A stretch of 64,000 bases of DNA from Sipunculus nudus (GCA_026874595.1 CM049316.1:57359676-57423675); one strand, 5' to 3'. Positions 1 through 12,582 are shown, counted from the stretch's first letter. A program made the numbers and translations. Notes: a model not told the origin generated them from the letters alone.

Positions 1-148
1 GCAAAAGTTCATTTAAGTCAATTCAAATGTAGTCGCTTCATTAAACGTTAAATCACAATGCATGTTTAACATATGAAAATTTTCGTTCAGGTCACTGCAG
101 TTGATTATATACGAGGTAATAATTATTTTTGACATAATTATTTTTTAC

Positions 149-395
149 ATAGCTGTAAATTTACATTTTGGAATTCTGCATATGTCTCCACTTCCGCAGG
201 TATGTATCCACCACAAGCCCCTTGCATCTTTAAATAAAGATTAATCAAGGTTTTCAAAATGGAACCATACGTTGATTTCATATAATTCTGCATACGGGCA
301 TGGTATTCGAAAGGGACATGTTTAATTACAACGCATATTTTATACGGTGCCCATCTTTGACTTTTGCATGCACACAATTCAGCTGAATTGAAACA
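149..395 (-). CDS. RNF31-like: Gene A probable UBA-region exon
   Basis: A clear acceptor (GTATTTTCAG) opens 82 codons without a stop, beginning CFNSAELCACKSQRW and ending NVNLQL, then donor AT|GTAAAA in phase 1. The stretch GACGGYIPAEVETYAEFQ with NVNLQL resembles the second half of the HOIP UBA (PEEIFSALQYSGTEVPLQWL type), and its place right after the NZFs is where HOIP has its UBA. In human HOIP this domain binds HOIL-1L and SHARPIN. The similarity is modest. Confidence 0.45.
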
Positions 396-1763
396 CTGAA
401 AATACATAATTGCGTATAATTATAAAAAAAAATAATATTTAATCAATGCAATATATACGGTAACTATATGCATACATCATAATTAACTTGGTATATAACG
501 ATACATCAACTGGTGGACTTAAGGTGATATGTATAAACATACATTGAATTCTTTATCTTCAGGCTCGGCTCCGTCTGTCAACGTTTTAGAACACATAACA
601 CACACTGTGACTTCGGGAGGGTTAATATATGTACAGAACTGGCAAGTTTTCTCTGTTTGCATTTCCTGTGTAGTCGGCTGCAAAGTTTCCCTCTAGTGTT
701 TCAGAAATATGAAAAAAAAAACACAGATAAAGAAAATCGAGTGTTGTTTCATGTAAAGGAATTTTTCTAACATCGTATACAGGAAAATACTAGTAAACTT
801 TGGTGAAACTGTCCTTGCTGAGAAAAGTGCTTGTGTCTGGATAAAAAAAAATGAGATAAAACGCCTTCCATTCTGTACCTGTGTCCGACATTTCTAACAG
901 TACTGACCGGTTTTCTTCAGAATTTACATAGAGACAGGGATATATTAACATGATGCACACTCTTTTTATTGTTATGAAACATTAACGGTGTGTTACATAC
1001 AGAATAGCTATATATTAAAATGAACAAAGTAGAGATGATGGTTTAAATTTCTTCATTCTTTCAACATTTGTGTTTCGAGTTACCTTCAATACAGCAGGAC
1101 TGTTCATCTCACACATTAGTGGCTCAGCGCAGGATATACATAGTTCTGCGTCCGGCAGGTTTATGAACTGGCAATGTTGACATCGAGTTTCAGTCTCTGG
1201 CAACATTTCTGTTGTCTTATCCTTTGCATAAATACAAATATTACTCATTATTCTAGAATAAGCAAATATTGTATTGTTTAACGAACTTGTTTAAGAACGG
1301 TTTATTTTCTAGTTTTGATATTTTGTTTGGATATCCTCTTATACATAAATACAAGGTTTCTTCTCATTTAAAATAAAGAGTTCTTGAAAGTTACACAATT
1401 ACAGAGCCGAGAGCAATGAGCACTGAGTGCAGAGCGGGGAGTTTACCTATGCAACTACATGTACAGATCGTATCACTCTCATGTCATGATTGTATATTCC
1501 ATTTAATCTCATTCTGTTACTGAAAATGAAATGATGTGGCCGACGATCTTCACATCCATGCACTGTATAACAAATGATCGATTTGGTAAATACAAAACCT
1601 CAGATAAATGCATCGGGAACATATATTTTACTTACATCACTCCGCATTGGATCTTGAAGAATCTCTTGGTTTTCGTGAAATGGCATGTGGATACAGTCAT
1701 GTGGAAGTCTGGGTGTTAAATCCGGGATGGTTTTACAACAAGCCCCTGGCCTGACAATATGTA

Positions 1764-1823
<60 letters not shown>

Positions 1824-4800
1824 AACAAGGAAAAGTGAGTTACCGTTAAAATATGTGAACGTTTTTACTTGAATAATGAGAGATACTCCTTCGTGTGATT
1901 GGACTTTAGATCTAACAACAGATTTATTGTTAAATTTCCGCCCTGCAATACGTTTAACTCTTTTCATCATTTAATTCTTTCAGGAATGTTCACTCTAACT
2001 TATTTACTGATATACTCTATCCATTATGGAATGATGGATATATACTGGAAATAAACCAGCGTACCGAAATTCCTGTCCCACCAACACTGAAAATTCGTCT
2101 TCCCTGCTGTGTTCTCCACGAAGATAACATTCCAGTTCTGACTTTGCAAGGTATAATTCGGCGGATACTTCAACGATATCATTTCCAGTATCAGGCTTCC
2201 TTTTGTAGTGAAAGAAACTCTGCTGCCGTTCTCTCGTAAAACCAATTTGATATAATATTTCTTTTGTTCCCTAGAATGATAAAGAAATAAAGTGTTTCCT
2301 GGTTAATGTTTACCACACGTTACGTACATGTGTATCATAACTACATCCTCTACGTGAACAAAGTGCTACATGATCTAGCACCAGCTTACCTGTCTGTACT
2401 CCTCACACAATACAAACCTACCAGGACCCTCTGGTCTAGCAGTAGAAATCTTCTAGTAGTGCCTTCATTTAAGACCAACGGAGGGAGATCATTCTCCCAT
2501 GTGGCACCTGTGATCTGAAACAGCTTTCTAGATAATTTACGAGACGCTTTAAACAGTTAAAGAAAAGGCCTGAAGACATACATCTTTGAAAATGGTTATA
2601 AACTGTAAATGTTAAACATAAACAGTGTACAAAGATCAACATGGTGTCTATAAACTTATAATATACTTGTTCCTTAACTTACTGGTCTGCTATTTTATCA
2701 CAATTTCGTCATATTTAAATCGTTTTAATCTTGGACTTGCATTGACTAAAGTGGCCCAATAACAAATAAAGCATGCTGAATTAACACGAAAAATAGCTTC
2801 TTCCCTTTGAAATAAATTTGTATCTGCCAACATATTGCCCTGAAACCGCTTCTTACTCCTGTAAGCGAATGTTAAAAACATTGGACCGGGCTCGGTCACA
2901 GATGTCAACATAAACAGAGCGTGAATCGCCTAGGCCAAACACATGTGAATCAGATGTTCTGACTGACTTGGCCATAGAATGTAATAGATGTTCCAGCTGG
3001 CTGAAACATCGCGTGTTGCGGCTCACAATCGGACCTCCGGTCACACGGCCTTGTTATTGTGAACAGACACACGTGGACTGTGTTTACCAATACGCAGAGT
3101 CATAATAAGGTGTTTGACAGCCATATGCTAGATACTGAGAGTGAGTGCTGGGATGGTTTTGCTGGGAAACTATTGTATTTAATAGAACTGAACTGATAGT
3201 CTGAAAGAACAGACATTATATTGCCCCTGATTATGTCCTTTTAACTTTTACCGGTTTAATTTTTAAAATCACAAATTGCGCTTGTGAACAGTTGGGCGTT
3301 TTATAATTGTGTAATTATAACAAATAATAAAATAACTGACGTTGTCTTGACACACCCAAAAATTCCCGTTTAACCCTGAAGTTTCGGGAATGATGTCAAA
3401 TTTGCTCTATTTAAATAATATATATTCTCATAAATCCTGAAAACTTTTACAATATTTTGCGAAGGGGCTATGGAGGCGCTATCTATCAGGAATTAGGTGT
3501 ACTCAGACAAAACCTAAGAACTTATAATTAACTAGACAAGATAATAACGCAATCGTATATCAGGAAAAAGTAAAGCGACTTGAAAATATAATATCACATA
3601 AGCCATATGTCAAATGTGAACATAGTCGATATTAGATCAATTAATCAAACTAGCGACACCTACCGGTGATGACTGACACCCGTGTTCGAGTCAGGTACAT
3701 CGACACAGATCAGTTATATATTTCTAATTTTGACATTTTTTTACATTAACCTGTATTATGACATTTTCTATGAATGAACGTGGACTGTAGCTCCTGGCAA
3801 TTCAACTCTTTACATTTTACAATGCTGGCGTTGACCAAAATATAGCCTTAGACTAGTGAAGAGACCTGGAGCCGATATTTAATTATATTTTTTTTTCTTG
3901 TTTCAGAACAGTTTTATTCGTTATTAAGAGGGAATATGAGAACAAGAAGCAATCAAGTACATAAAAAGTTCAAAACGTTCATTCTCTGGTTCATTAACTG
4001 CATGCTATCATAATAAAGTCGTTAGGTTGACCAGGGAAAAAAGTTACAGAGCGCAAACCGTCAATATCAAAATGTGAAAGATTAAAAAGAAACTAGAATG
4101 GCTATGCTTTTTCAAGCGCCTTAACAAATATATGCACCCAACCCCCCTGATCGATTCTAAATTTAAGGGGTAGAAATATACATTATCTCAAAAATTATCG
4201 CGCATTTGAAAATATAAATTCGCAGATGTGACCTTGGATATCGCGGTAAAGGTCACAAGATCTCGAGCTCCTGAAGAGTAGATTACAGAAAGAACTGTTG
4301 TGCTAAATATAAGGGGGGAAATCAGTGCTTCTAAACTTAAGGGGGTCACAATAATTACAAGGACAACAGTACTTTCGAGACATCAGGGGAAACAGCTTGC
4401 GTGGCAAAATTGAGGTGAAAATATGCAGTATTCATGAATCATCGCGTTCACAGAAAATCCTGGAATCGATGAACTATAATTCGGCTTATTTGGCCTTGAA
4501 GATCATGGTCAAGGCCACCAGTTTTCAACTCTTCCAATATCTTGTATGAAACAAGTCGTTCGTTAAATCTGAGAACAAAATATGCAGTACTTCAAAAGTT
4601 ATGTAGTTCACAAAATGTCATTAAGACCACGACGGACGAAGACAAAATATGGCACTGAAAACAACAGTCTCCTCTAGTGTGTGTGGGGGGGTGGGGGTGG
4701 GGGATAAATAGCAAATCAACTCCAACAGTGGTGCTGCTGAGTACCATATTCTACAAGACAGCGGTAACAGTACAATCCTGACAGCTGGATGTAGGGCCTA

Positions 4801-7243
4801 CAAAGAAACATATTATAATCAGGATTTACATCTAGATCAGGTAAATTGTAAACCGATATTCCTAGTATAGGGCCACATCTCCACGAAAGTTCATTTATAC
4901 AATAATCATGCTCCCGAGGCAGCGGAAATCTTGCGCTTCTAAAGAAGCTACTGATTTAACCTCTGCCTGGTATGACCAATTATGATAGACTGAGACACCA
5001 GGTGGCGGGTCGGTGTCTACTGAAAACATCGTGCGTATGATGTGACTAGCAGCCAACCAAATGCCAGTTAACAAACACTCGACAGGCAACATGGCTCTGC
5101 CCATATAGCTGCGTTTCAAAAGCCGCTTGTTGACAGTTTTATGGTTACTCTTAGTGAATAATAGGTCGAATTTACTCCTGCGTTCTCGCATCATCGACCG
5201 ATTATGACATTAAGACTATGTGTGCGTGGCAAATGTATCCGTTGACATTAAAACGCATACCAGTCCAGCGAGGTGTGACGAAGCCAATGTTGTTACAATT
5301 CGTTTGAGTGACGGCTCATCGGTCCGGTATCCTGTGTGCACAATGACCTGTGCAAAGCACATGTCGGGCCGTCCTCTCTGAGCCTGTGGCTTATTCAAAC
5401 GGTTGCCGGGGCGATGAGCTGTCACTCAAAATAAAATACATGTAACAACATTGGCTCCGTGGATTCCTTGCTTAGCTGGTTGGTATCCGGTTTGCTTGCA
5501 ACACGTCCCGATAATAATGCATATGACCCCTAAAAAGGTTTTGGCAGCAGAATAAATATTTTATATAAATCATGTGACCATTTCAACCAATCATAGAGGA
5601 TGTTACTTCAAGCACTGGGTCATATCTAATTGGAACAACGTACAATGCTCCCCTCACGTGTAGGGACCCAGAAAACCAGACCAAAACAAGCAAGGCTCGA
5701 GATATAGGTAGTTGGTCTATAGTTAAAGCATTGTGTAAAGAGCGTTAACAATAATTTGCTGATATACATTTTGTTAACAGATTGACAAACAAACCGACGG
5801 TTAGATATCGACGAAAATGACCGAAAACTACTTGTGAGTAGTTTCATGTGGTAGGAATAGGCACAGCCTAATATATTCACTTAAAGGTATGGTGAAAAAA
5901 AATATATATTAAGAGAATCATACAGGCCTGTTTAATTGAATGTAAAATTTAGTACAGAAAAATACCCACTTTGAGGGTTCTTATGTCTGTGGTGTATTTC
6001 GGGTCCTCATACTCAAACATTCGCCATGTCGGAGGTCTTTCTTCTTTTGGCTTTAGCATATCAACACCACATTGGTAAATCCTGTCTAAGGCCCTCAACA
6101 GTCTCTGTCCCCAATCACGGCTCTGAATATTAAATTTAAATCAATGCAGGCAATGTTTTAAAGTTTATTCAAAGTCAAATACTTATCTTATTGTATCAAT
6201 GCATGGGGAAGCAAGCGGATAGAATCGGCCTTTTTTTCAAAGAAAACGCTTAGTTTTTTTGCTACCACTTTGACAGTTATTAAGAACAAACACACACAAT
6301 AACTGATTTGAATGTTCATTTTAAAAAATAAATATCTGGTAAATATCTAGAGAAATCCAATTATTAGAGTTATTGTCAATATGTTTTATTAATATTTTGT
6401 AACTTATTCTTAAACAATCTTCATAAACATACTTTTTCTTATTTACTCCTTTCAGTTTTTTTTTTTTTTGGCTATTTATTTTATGTTGATAACTAAAGTA
6501 AAGTAGTAGCTTTACATCACTTTCCATGGAGAAACTTCTCTTTAAATCTCCCATGTGCACGTTTAAACATGTAAACGCAATCACCGCCGTCAGCGGTACA
6601 TGATAAACAGAAGTACCAAAGTCATTTAGCACAGACTTACCTTAGCGTTCTCTTTAATCAAGCGTATGAAATCGATCTTTCTATATTTGTCTTTCAAACT
6701 TAATTGAAGTTGTATAAAGCTGTTTTTAGTGTCTGGTGGGACTCCAATCCACAGCTGGCCTGATGTTTCAGTTCTGATGTCTTCAAGTTCCTTATAAATA
6801 TACAAGAACAAAGTATTGCACATATCATGCATCAAGCTGCAAATGAAACATTTTGATTTTAGTGGAAATAAGAAATATATATTCTGATACTAAATGCAGA
6901 ATATACGCAAACATCTTCGAGAAATTTTCCACAGTTTCTTTCCCTGCCCAAAGTCGAGGTATATTGTTTGCACGAAATATGATTCCTCATTTGAGAATAA
7001 ATGCTGAATCCGCTGGTCACCGGCATACTTAACTATGAATGCTCTGAAATCTTGTACAAGACATTGTATTGGAAAAAAAACAATACCTGTTATTGCAGGG
7101 TTTATCTGTAAGTAAACTAATTATAACGTTGTATAGAAAAGTTATAACATTCAATGTCACCGGTTGACTATAAATTTAATAAATATACATTTCTAAATCT
7201 TCCCTTTTTTCAGATGTTTTGATATCACACACTGATAAATGCC

Positions 7244-7289
<46 letters not shown>

Positions 7290-7353
7290 AACTTCGTTGG
7301 TCAAGGTATTAAATCATACATACCTGTTCAGGTGTTCGACTTTGCGCACTCAT
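149..7353 (-). CDS. RNF31-like: RNF31/HOIP-like gene A: PUB, two NZF fingers, probable UBA (3' part off window)
   Basis: Exons read on the minus strand: 7324-7353 (start, MSAQSRTPEQ), 6641-6790, 5970-6122, 1084-1221, 543-692 and 149-395, with a weaker exon at 4961-5019. Junctions are GT-AG and nearly all phase 0. The first exons encode a PUB domain (p97/OTULIN-binding in HOIP); 1084-1221 and 543-692 each encode an NZF (RanBP2-type) finger with spacing CxxC-x3-N-x6-CxxC; 149-395 resembles the HOIP UBA region. The family makes linear (Met1) ubiquitin chains in NF-kB and innate immune signalling. Exons 2 and 3 are exactly the same length as their counterparts in gene B at 14868-15017 and 15871-16023, so the two genes are paralogues in head-to-head order. 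The last PUB exon and the linker or zinc-ribbon exons expected between about 1.2 and 5.9 kb were not confidently found, and RING1-IBR-RING2 would lie left of the window. Confidence 0.72.
543..692 (-). CDS. RNF31-like: Gene A NZF/RanBP2 zinc-finger exon 2 (50 codons)
   Basis: The acceptor is ...AACACTAG and the donor is AAT|GTATGT, phase 0 at both ends. The exon encodes TCQFCTYINPPEVTVCVMC, a near-ideal NZF with Thr-Tyr after the second Cys, the dipeptide type that contacts ubiquitin in known NZF domains. It lies downstream of the finger at 1084-1221, giving tandem NZFs as in HOIP. There is no methionine upstream in the exon, which is expected for an internal exon. Confidence 0.78.
1084..1221 (-). 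CDS. RNF31-like: Gene A NZF/RanBP2 zinc-finger exon 1 (46 codons)
   Basis: The minus-strand exon after ...TGCAAAG ends AAG|GTAACT, phase 0. It encodes RCQHCQFINLPDAELCISC, i.e. four cysteines with NZF spacing and the conserved Asn, but Arg instead of Trp two residues before the first Cys. NZF fingers bind ubiquitin or partner proteins. The 138-bp length equals the NZF exon of gene B (21635-21772). The acceptor could instead be near 1253, lengthening the exon. Confidence 0.72.
1757..1819. repeat. (AT)n microsatellite
   Basis: About 60 bp of almost pure alternating AT inside the presumed gene A intron. Confidence 0.97.
2046..2274 (-). CDS. Unrecognised candidate exon within gene A
   Basis: After acceptor ...ATTCTAG the minus strand is open for about 76 codons, with KYYIKLVLRENGSRVSF near its start and QSQNWNVIFVENTAGK later; a possible donor lies at TTTCG|GTACGC, or the frame ends in a stop at about 2024. 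The composition looks coding (few low-complexity runs, alternating hydrophobics), but I recognise no domain and the entry phase (one base carried) does not match the phase-0 NZF exons. It could be a linker exon of gene A, the last exon of another gene, or chance. Confidence 0.25.
2320..2620 (+). mobile_element. LINE reverse-transcriptase C-terminal remnant
   Basis: The plus strand encodes KVLHDLAPAYLSVLL and, further on, FKTNGGRSFSHVAPVIWNSF-like and KKRLKTYIF-like text across stops. This is the tail of CR1/L2/Jockey-type LINE ORF2 proteins (the G-x-RSF-x-x-AP-x-x-WN motif). It is 5'-truncated and decayed; only the last part of the ORF is present. Confidence 0.7.
4961..5019 (-). CDS. Candidate linker exon of gene A
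   Basis: Acceptor ...GTTTTCAG and donor GAG|GTTAAA flank 59 bp coding DTDPPPGVSVYHNWSYQAE. The Pro-Pro-Pro...Tyr-x-Asn pattern faintly resembles the gene B linker exon at 18135-18198 (PAPPELNMYENIK). The start phase (one base from the previous exon) differs from gene B (two bases), so this is a weak candidate only. Confidence 0.25.
5277..5463. mobile_element. Foldback/MITE-like inverted repeat
   Basis: Left arm GAAGCCAATGTTGTTACA (about 5279-5296) is inverted at TGTAACAACATTGGCTCC (5442-5458). The match continues inward through TTTGAGTGAC[G/A]GCTCATCG on both arms (left near 5304-5321, right near 5412-5430), giving arms of about 55 bp around a loop of about 75 bp. No coding sequence. Probably a non-autonomous DNA element. 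Confidence 0.7.
5970..6122 (-). CDS. RNF31-like: Gene A PUB domain, second exon (51 codons)
   Basis: The acceptor is attcag and the donor is AAA|GTGGGT, phase 0 at both ends. The exon encodes SRDWGQRLLRALDRIYQCG through YTTDIRTLK. It aligns residue for residue with the 51-codon gene B exon at 15871-16023 (shared Trp, Leu-Asp, Gly, Leu-Leu/Met-Lys, Trp, Arg, Phe and Tyr positions) and with the HOIP PUB segment ending in YWRGVKFNNPVF. No out-of-frame signs are seen. Confidence 0.8.
6641..6790 (-). CDS. RNF31-like: Gene A PUB domain, first exon (50 codons)
   Basis: The exon begins after ...TATAAG and ends AAG|GTAAGT. It encodes ELEDIRTETSGQ through RLIKENAK. Its segment LSLKDKYRKIDFIRLIKENAK-like aligns without gaps to gene B LTLREKYPRLNLDNLIKENIQ-like, and both resemble the start of the HOIP PUB domain. 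An upstream acceptor near 6840 is stronger by eye but would put a stop in frame after exon 1, so the exact-length match to gene B decides the boundary. Confidence 0.78.
7246..7287. repeat. (AT)n microsatellite
   Basis: About 42 bp of TA repeat in intron 1 of gene A, close to its start codon. Confidence 0.97.
7324..7353 (-). CDS. RNF31-like: Gene A exon 1, start codon and 10 residues
   Basis: Minus-strand ATG at 7351-7353 opens MSAQSRTPEQ and runs into a strong donor, CAG|GTATGT. It is phase 0, as is the following PUB exon. Gene B has a matching short first coding exon (MDVLQIKN), which supports this start. The short exon alone would not be convincing. Confidence 0.6.
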
Positions 7354-9007
7354 GTCGATTCAGCGAAGTAGCTTACACTGGAGATTACAATGTCGTTCAA
7401 ACCAATTAAATGCTCAGGCTCATCGTTCTGTCTGCAATTTATTCAAGAAAAAATCAACAACATAATTACAGCTCAAAAGCACTTTAAGAGCGCATTTATA
7501 CCGCCGTCATCATTCTGGATTTCCAGAAATAAAGTTACTGGGACTTTGATAAAATTTTGGTGTAGGGTTAAGCGAAAAAGCTAGATAATTGTATGTTATC
7601 ATTCACAAAATCAAGGATAAAAAATAATAACAGAACAGAAATGTTACGGTCCTGTCAAAATGTCATGGAAACATAACTGTTCCTTAGGTGTTATCCTATA
7701 TGACCCTCAAAGAATTCATGTTAATCCAAACTTGCTAATAGACAAATCAAACAACCAATAATGATGAAAATATGATCAGTACCTCCTGGTGTATACACGA
7801 TAATAATATTTTTTTACCAGCTTCATCCGCCATTTGGCGAGGTATTTTATCTTCTCCTTGGTTTATGTTGCAGCAACGTTACGCAAAGATTAATCAGATT
7901 TTATTAAACTTTAATTTGTGGTGTGTAACACAAAGGAAAAATCCATTGTTATTGAATTGTTAAACACTTTGGAATCACAATTACATATTTCTAATTCAAA
8001 TTAATAACCATACAATGATACACCATTGTGAATAAGTTAAAGACCTATTTATTTGTCCCAAAGCGAGACCACATGTATATATTAGTGGCAGGATTTGTGC
8101 TAGCGAAGGTGAACTCATGCGTGACGCCGTGTACAATATAGGAAATTCTGGTTAGAAGATTTTGGTGGAGATTTGAAGGCTATGACTGAACAAACTGGTT
8201 TATCTTTGTTGTCAATATAAGTAAGTGGGGGGGGGCAATTGGCATGGGCCAGAACCGGACATACAGACATTATGACTGACGATAATCATTACCGACAAGT
8301 CCATCAGAAAATTTCTTTGTAACCTTTCACCTGACCGACAGGCCCAGCCGCCTTTCAGAGCGAGAGGCGGGCAGCCCCCGGCAACATGTGCAAATTGACA
8401 TACCGGTATGTAGGCTCGATGGGAAATATATGTTAAAACATGAACATACCCGAGCTCCTGTTTACCATGGCAACTAATACAAGCTGAGCATGATGGTACA
8501 AACAATGGTTAGTAGACTTGGACTGACAGTGCACACGTCGTCAAAACCAGTCAGCAGGGCACTGGCACAGTGGCAAAAACAAACGGTGTGTACATGTGGG
8601 GCGATGCAGTGGGACTGCTGGTCTTAAAATGCAAGCTAAGGCCATATCGAGAATGGCGCTTGATCAGAAAAGTAGGATTAGTAATCCTATTTCGTCGCAC
8701 CAGATTGCCATTTGTGTGGGAAATCCCCGGCTTTGCAGAAACTCGCCGCATTCAATAATTCGGGCCGTAGCGTTCCATGCACCACCCATCCTGGTCGAAA
8801 GACCTTACTAAGTATACAGCATGAACTGAGTGGCAATACTATAGAGAAACACTGGCATAGCAAAGCCACTTTGAAGATTGGTTTTAGTACGGGAATATTA
8901 TAATTGAATCTTTAGCACCATCATGTATTAGAAAGATTTGTCGACTTCAGTTTCAAACCGCACATGTGCTGCCATCTGGCTACCATAATGTAAATTATAT
9001 ACAACTA

Positions 9008-9029
9008 CCCCCCCCCCCCCCCCCCCCCC
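9008..9029. repeat. Poly-C tract
   Basis: An uninterrupted run of about 22 C, G-rich on the minus strand. Confidence 0.95.
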
Positions 9030-9586
9030 GCCCCGGACGAAATATTGATGAAGGATTATTTTACACTCCATATAATCACTGACTATGTCATGACTCATGA
9101 GTGTAGGGCTATATGTGCAAATACAGATATAAAATATATTCTTAAAGAATACGGTACTGATCATGCTGCACAGTTAGGCAAACATGTCTTTGCCGTACGA
9201 GGTGCATCCGTTGCTGAACATTGCATTTTACAGGGAGTTTGTGGTCGTGTATATGTTGACATACAACAATGATAAGAGCTGCACTGAGTGAAGGTTTTAT
9301 TTTAGATATAAAGAGCTATATAAGTTATAACCATGTGCATAGCCTAATATAACCAACGTGAACCCACACTAGATAATACGCTCTTGAAGCCCTCTTGTCT
9401 GGTGGCGTGTTACTGTCACACAATGTTATAACGGGAGGTATATAAGGGTGTGTTTTGGATAGAAAGACTTATCCTTGGGGTACGTATCCTCTATATAGAA
9501 CTTACACAATAGCTTTATTTCTACCTTCATTGTTTGTAGTAATTAGTAAACCGGATCTTACCTGGCCACTTCTTAGATATATAGGG

Positions 9587-9588
<2 letters not shown>

Positions 9589-9678
<90 letters not shown>
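9589..9678. repeat. Compound (TA)n-(GA)n microsatellite
   Basis: About 33 bp of TA repeat passes directly into about 55 bp of GA repeat with a single GC interruption near 9652. It produces artificial open frames on both strands. Confidence 0.97.
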
Positions 9679-9683
<5 letters not shown>

Positions 9684-9933
9684 CTGGCACCCCTGCTGCC
9701 ATTCGTGCATGTCTGTCGGTCTGTTTTATGATTTTGCACGGAATTCAAGATGTGTGGTTATTGATGGCTTTTAACTATTCGTTTAAAGTATTATTTTGAA
9801 GAAGAGCTACCTAGCTAATTCCACTTAGTCTACCATTTTATTTATGCAAGTTGACATAGGTTTTGTTTAAAACCACCTAGGTCTCTCTTTCTGTCCTTTT
9901 GGTCTCTATACATGTACCGCTTAAATTTGTAAA

Positions 9934-9980
<47 letters not shown>

Positions 9981-10367
9981 TACAAAATGAAGACAACAGC
10001 CACAAGTAAACACATGTAGAGCCCCATGTTTATACACATATAGCCGTCCTTAAGCACTGTCACTAACTGCTCTCAGCACAGCCCCCCTCACATAGCGACC
10101 TTTGACCCCAGTCCTCCCGTATCCCGACTCTCATTATCTGATCCTGGTATATCTTTGCCCCAGGGCGCACACTTACACTCAATAGTCTTGGTTACAAGTG
10201 ACACAGCAGGCCAGTAACATTATATACATTCAAGGTCGCATATCTATGTAACACATATATACCAGTATGATATAGTCCATTTCAGTCAGACAGCATTACC
10301 TGACGAGTGCAACAACATCTAGCACGAAACTACGTAGTAGTAAAATGTCTGAAAATACTTGACTCGT

Positions 10368-10409
10368 CTTCATTTTGTATAATTATAAAGCTCTGGTGAA
10401 ATGCCATAG
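10368..10409 (+). repeat. Penelope terminal direct repeat, left
   Basis: 42 bp starting CTTCATTTTGTATAATTATA and ending GCCATAG, identical to 12583-12624. Confidence 0.92.
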
Positions 10410-12582
10410 AGCACTCTAGTAGTTGTTGCTTGCAGAAAACCTGCAGATCTATTCATATATGCTCCTTGAAAAATAAGTAGAGCACTCTCTGCATAAAACT
10501 ACCAACATGGAATCAATACGTCTCGAGTATTCTACGAAGAACATTCCATTACCATCGGAAACGGACTACAATAGAAAGCTTATTGAGAAGACAGAACACC
10601 TGTGCAGAAGAATGAGATGGAAAGCGTTCTTCTACCTCAACCCTGATATGAGGACACAAGACAAGGTAACTTTTGGATTTTGCTCTAAGAAAACACCACC
10701 ACAGATTCCTGAAATGATAAGTTTTGAAAACAAATTAGTTAAAATGATTGAGAACATCAAGTTTAGAGATACAAACTGCCACTTCCAGAAACAATTGTTC
10801 TCAGACATACGTAAAAAGATCAAGAGCTCCCAAAATCTGATTATTCCGGCGGACAAGACCACAAACTTCTATAAAATGGACCCAGTATAGCTTACAAAGA
10901 TCTCTTACACAAAAGCATTACAAAAGCATACAAAAAAGTGAGTTCAAAAGCTGTATCATCAAAAGAACGCGAGGCGAAACACATCACAAGAAAACTAGGC
11001 CTGGATGACAGGATAAATACGACAGCCCACAGAGAAGCGTTCATTACCTTGAAAGACCATAAACCAAACTTCAATAACAACCCTACCTGCCGACTCATCA
11101 ACCCAGCCAAATCCGAAATAGGAAAAATCTGGTTCAACAAAATTCCAAACAAAGAACAATATTCATTCATTTCCTTTGATGTAGTTGATTTTTATCCATC
11201 AATCAAATTACATCTCCTGAACAAAGCACTGGACTTCGCCTCCACCTACGATAGCATCACAACTGAGGAAAGAGAAATAATAACCCACTCTAAAAAGTCG
11301 TTCCTCTTTAACGCCGGAGAACCATGGAGTAAAAAAACGCCAGAATCTAACTTTGATGTCACCATGGGTAGCTACGATGGTGCCGAAACATGTGAACTTG
11401 TGGGCTCCTTCCTCCTCCATCTCATCACAAATAAACACGGAAACCTATTTGGATTGTACAGGGATGATTGGCTAGGAATCACAAAGGAAACCCCCAAAAA
11501 GGTAGAAGCCATAAAGAAAGACCTATGCAAAATATTCAAAACGCATGGCCTAAAAATTACAATAGAGGTTAACAAAAAGACCATTGACTTTCTAGATATA
11601 ACTTTGGACCTACAGCGTGGTAAACACAAACCGTTTACGAAACCAAACAATACACCATTATATGTCAACAGCAAATCCAACCACCCACCTGGAATAACCA
11701 AAAATATACCCGATTCGGTCAATAAACGTCTTTCCCAAATATCCTCAGACGCCGAATCATTCAACCAGGCAGCACCCATATACCAGGAAGCGCTTAAAAA
11801 AAGCGGATACAACTACCAATTAAAATATACCTCAACATCGGAACCCGTAGCTTGCAACCGAAAGAGAAAACGACGTCGAGATACCATATGGTACAACCCA
11901 CCGTACAGCAAAAACGTAAACACTAACATTGGTAAAACTTTCCTGAAAATTGTGAATACAGAATTCACCAAAGAACATAAATTACACAAAATATTCAACA
12001 GAAATACAATCAAATTGAGTTATAGTTGCATGCCTAATATGAAACAATATATTGATGGATTCAACAAGACAAAACTCTCAAGGAATGGAAATGCCTCAAA
12101 TCCTTCTAAATGCAACTGCAGAATACCAACGGAATGCCCCATGTCCGGCCACTGCTTGAAAGAATCAATTGTATACCAAGCGACCGTAACAGCCGAAAGT
12201 GAACCAAAGCAAAGCTACATAGGATTAACAGAAAATTCATTCAAGTCACGCTATGCAAATCACAAATCATCCTTCATGAACAAATCTAAGAAATTTAACA
12301 CAGAGCTTAGCAAATATATATGGCAGTTGAAAGACAAAGGTGTAGACTACAGTATCACATGGAAAATACTGAAACAGGCAAAGGCTTATAACAGCGCCAC
12401 CAACAGATGTAACCTATGCTTATGGGAAAAATACTATATCATTTGCAACCCCCATTTGGCCACCCTGAATAAACGGAACGAACTTGTCACCGCCTGTAGA
12501 CATGCGAACAAATTCCTCCTTAAGAATTTCATAACATAGATTTCAGTTTATAGGATACCCCCATTTCTTTCTCTCTCTCCTT

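Larger units (their letters stand above)
7354..9974. other. Intergenic region upstream of gene A
   Basis: No supported exon. Contains a C21-22 run at 9008-9029, a compound (TA)n-(GA)n tract at 9589-9678 and a (TA)n tract at 9936-9976. Open frames here on both strands are short and overlap one another. The gene A promoter should lie just right of 7353, but I see no clear core promoter motif. Confidence 0.6.

Noticed and set aside
8551-8903. Overlapping open frames on both strands
   Set aside because: Mutual shadows with no splice context or family similarity.
9455-9799. Open frames on both strands rich in Ile-Tyr and Glu-Arg/Ser-Leu repeats
   Set aside because: Products of the (TA)n-(GA)n microsatellite. 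The same applies to frames at 13488-13787, 14619-14924 and 26443-26713.
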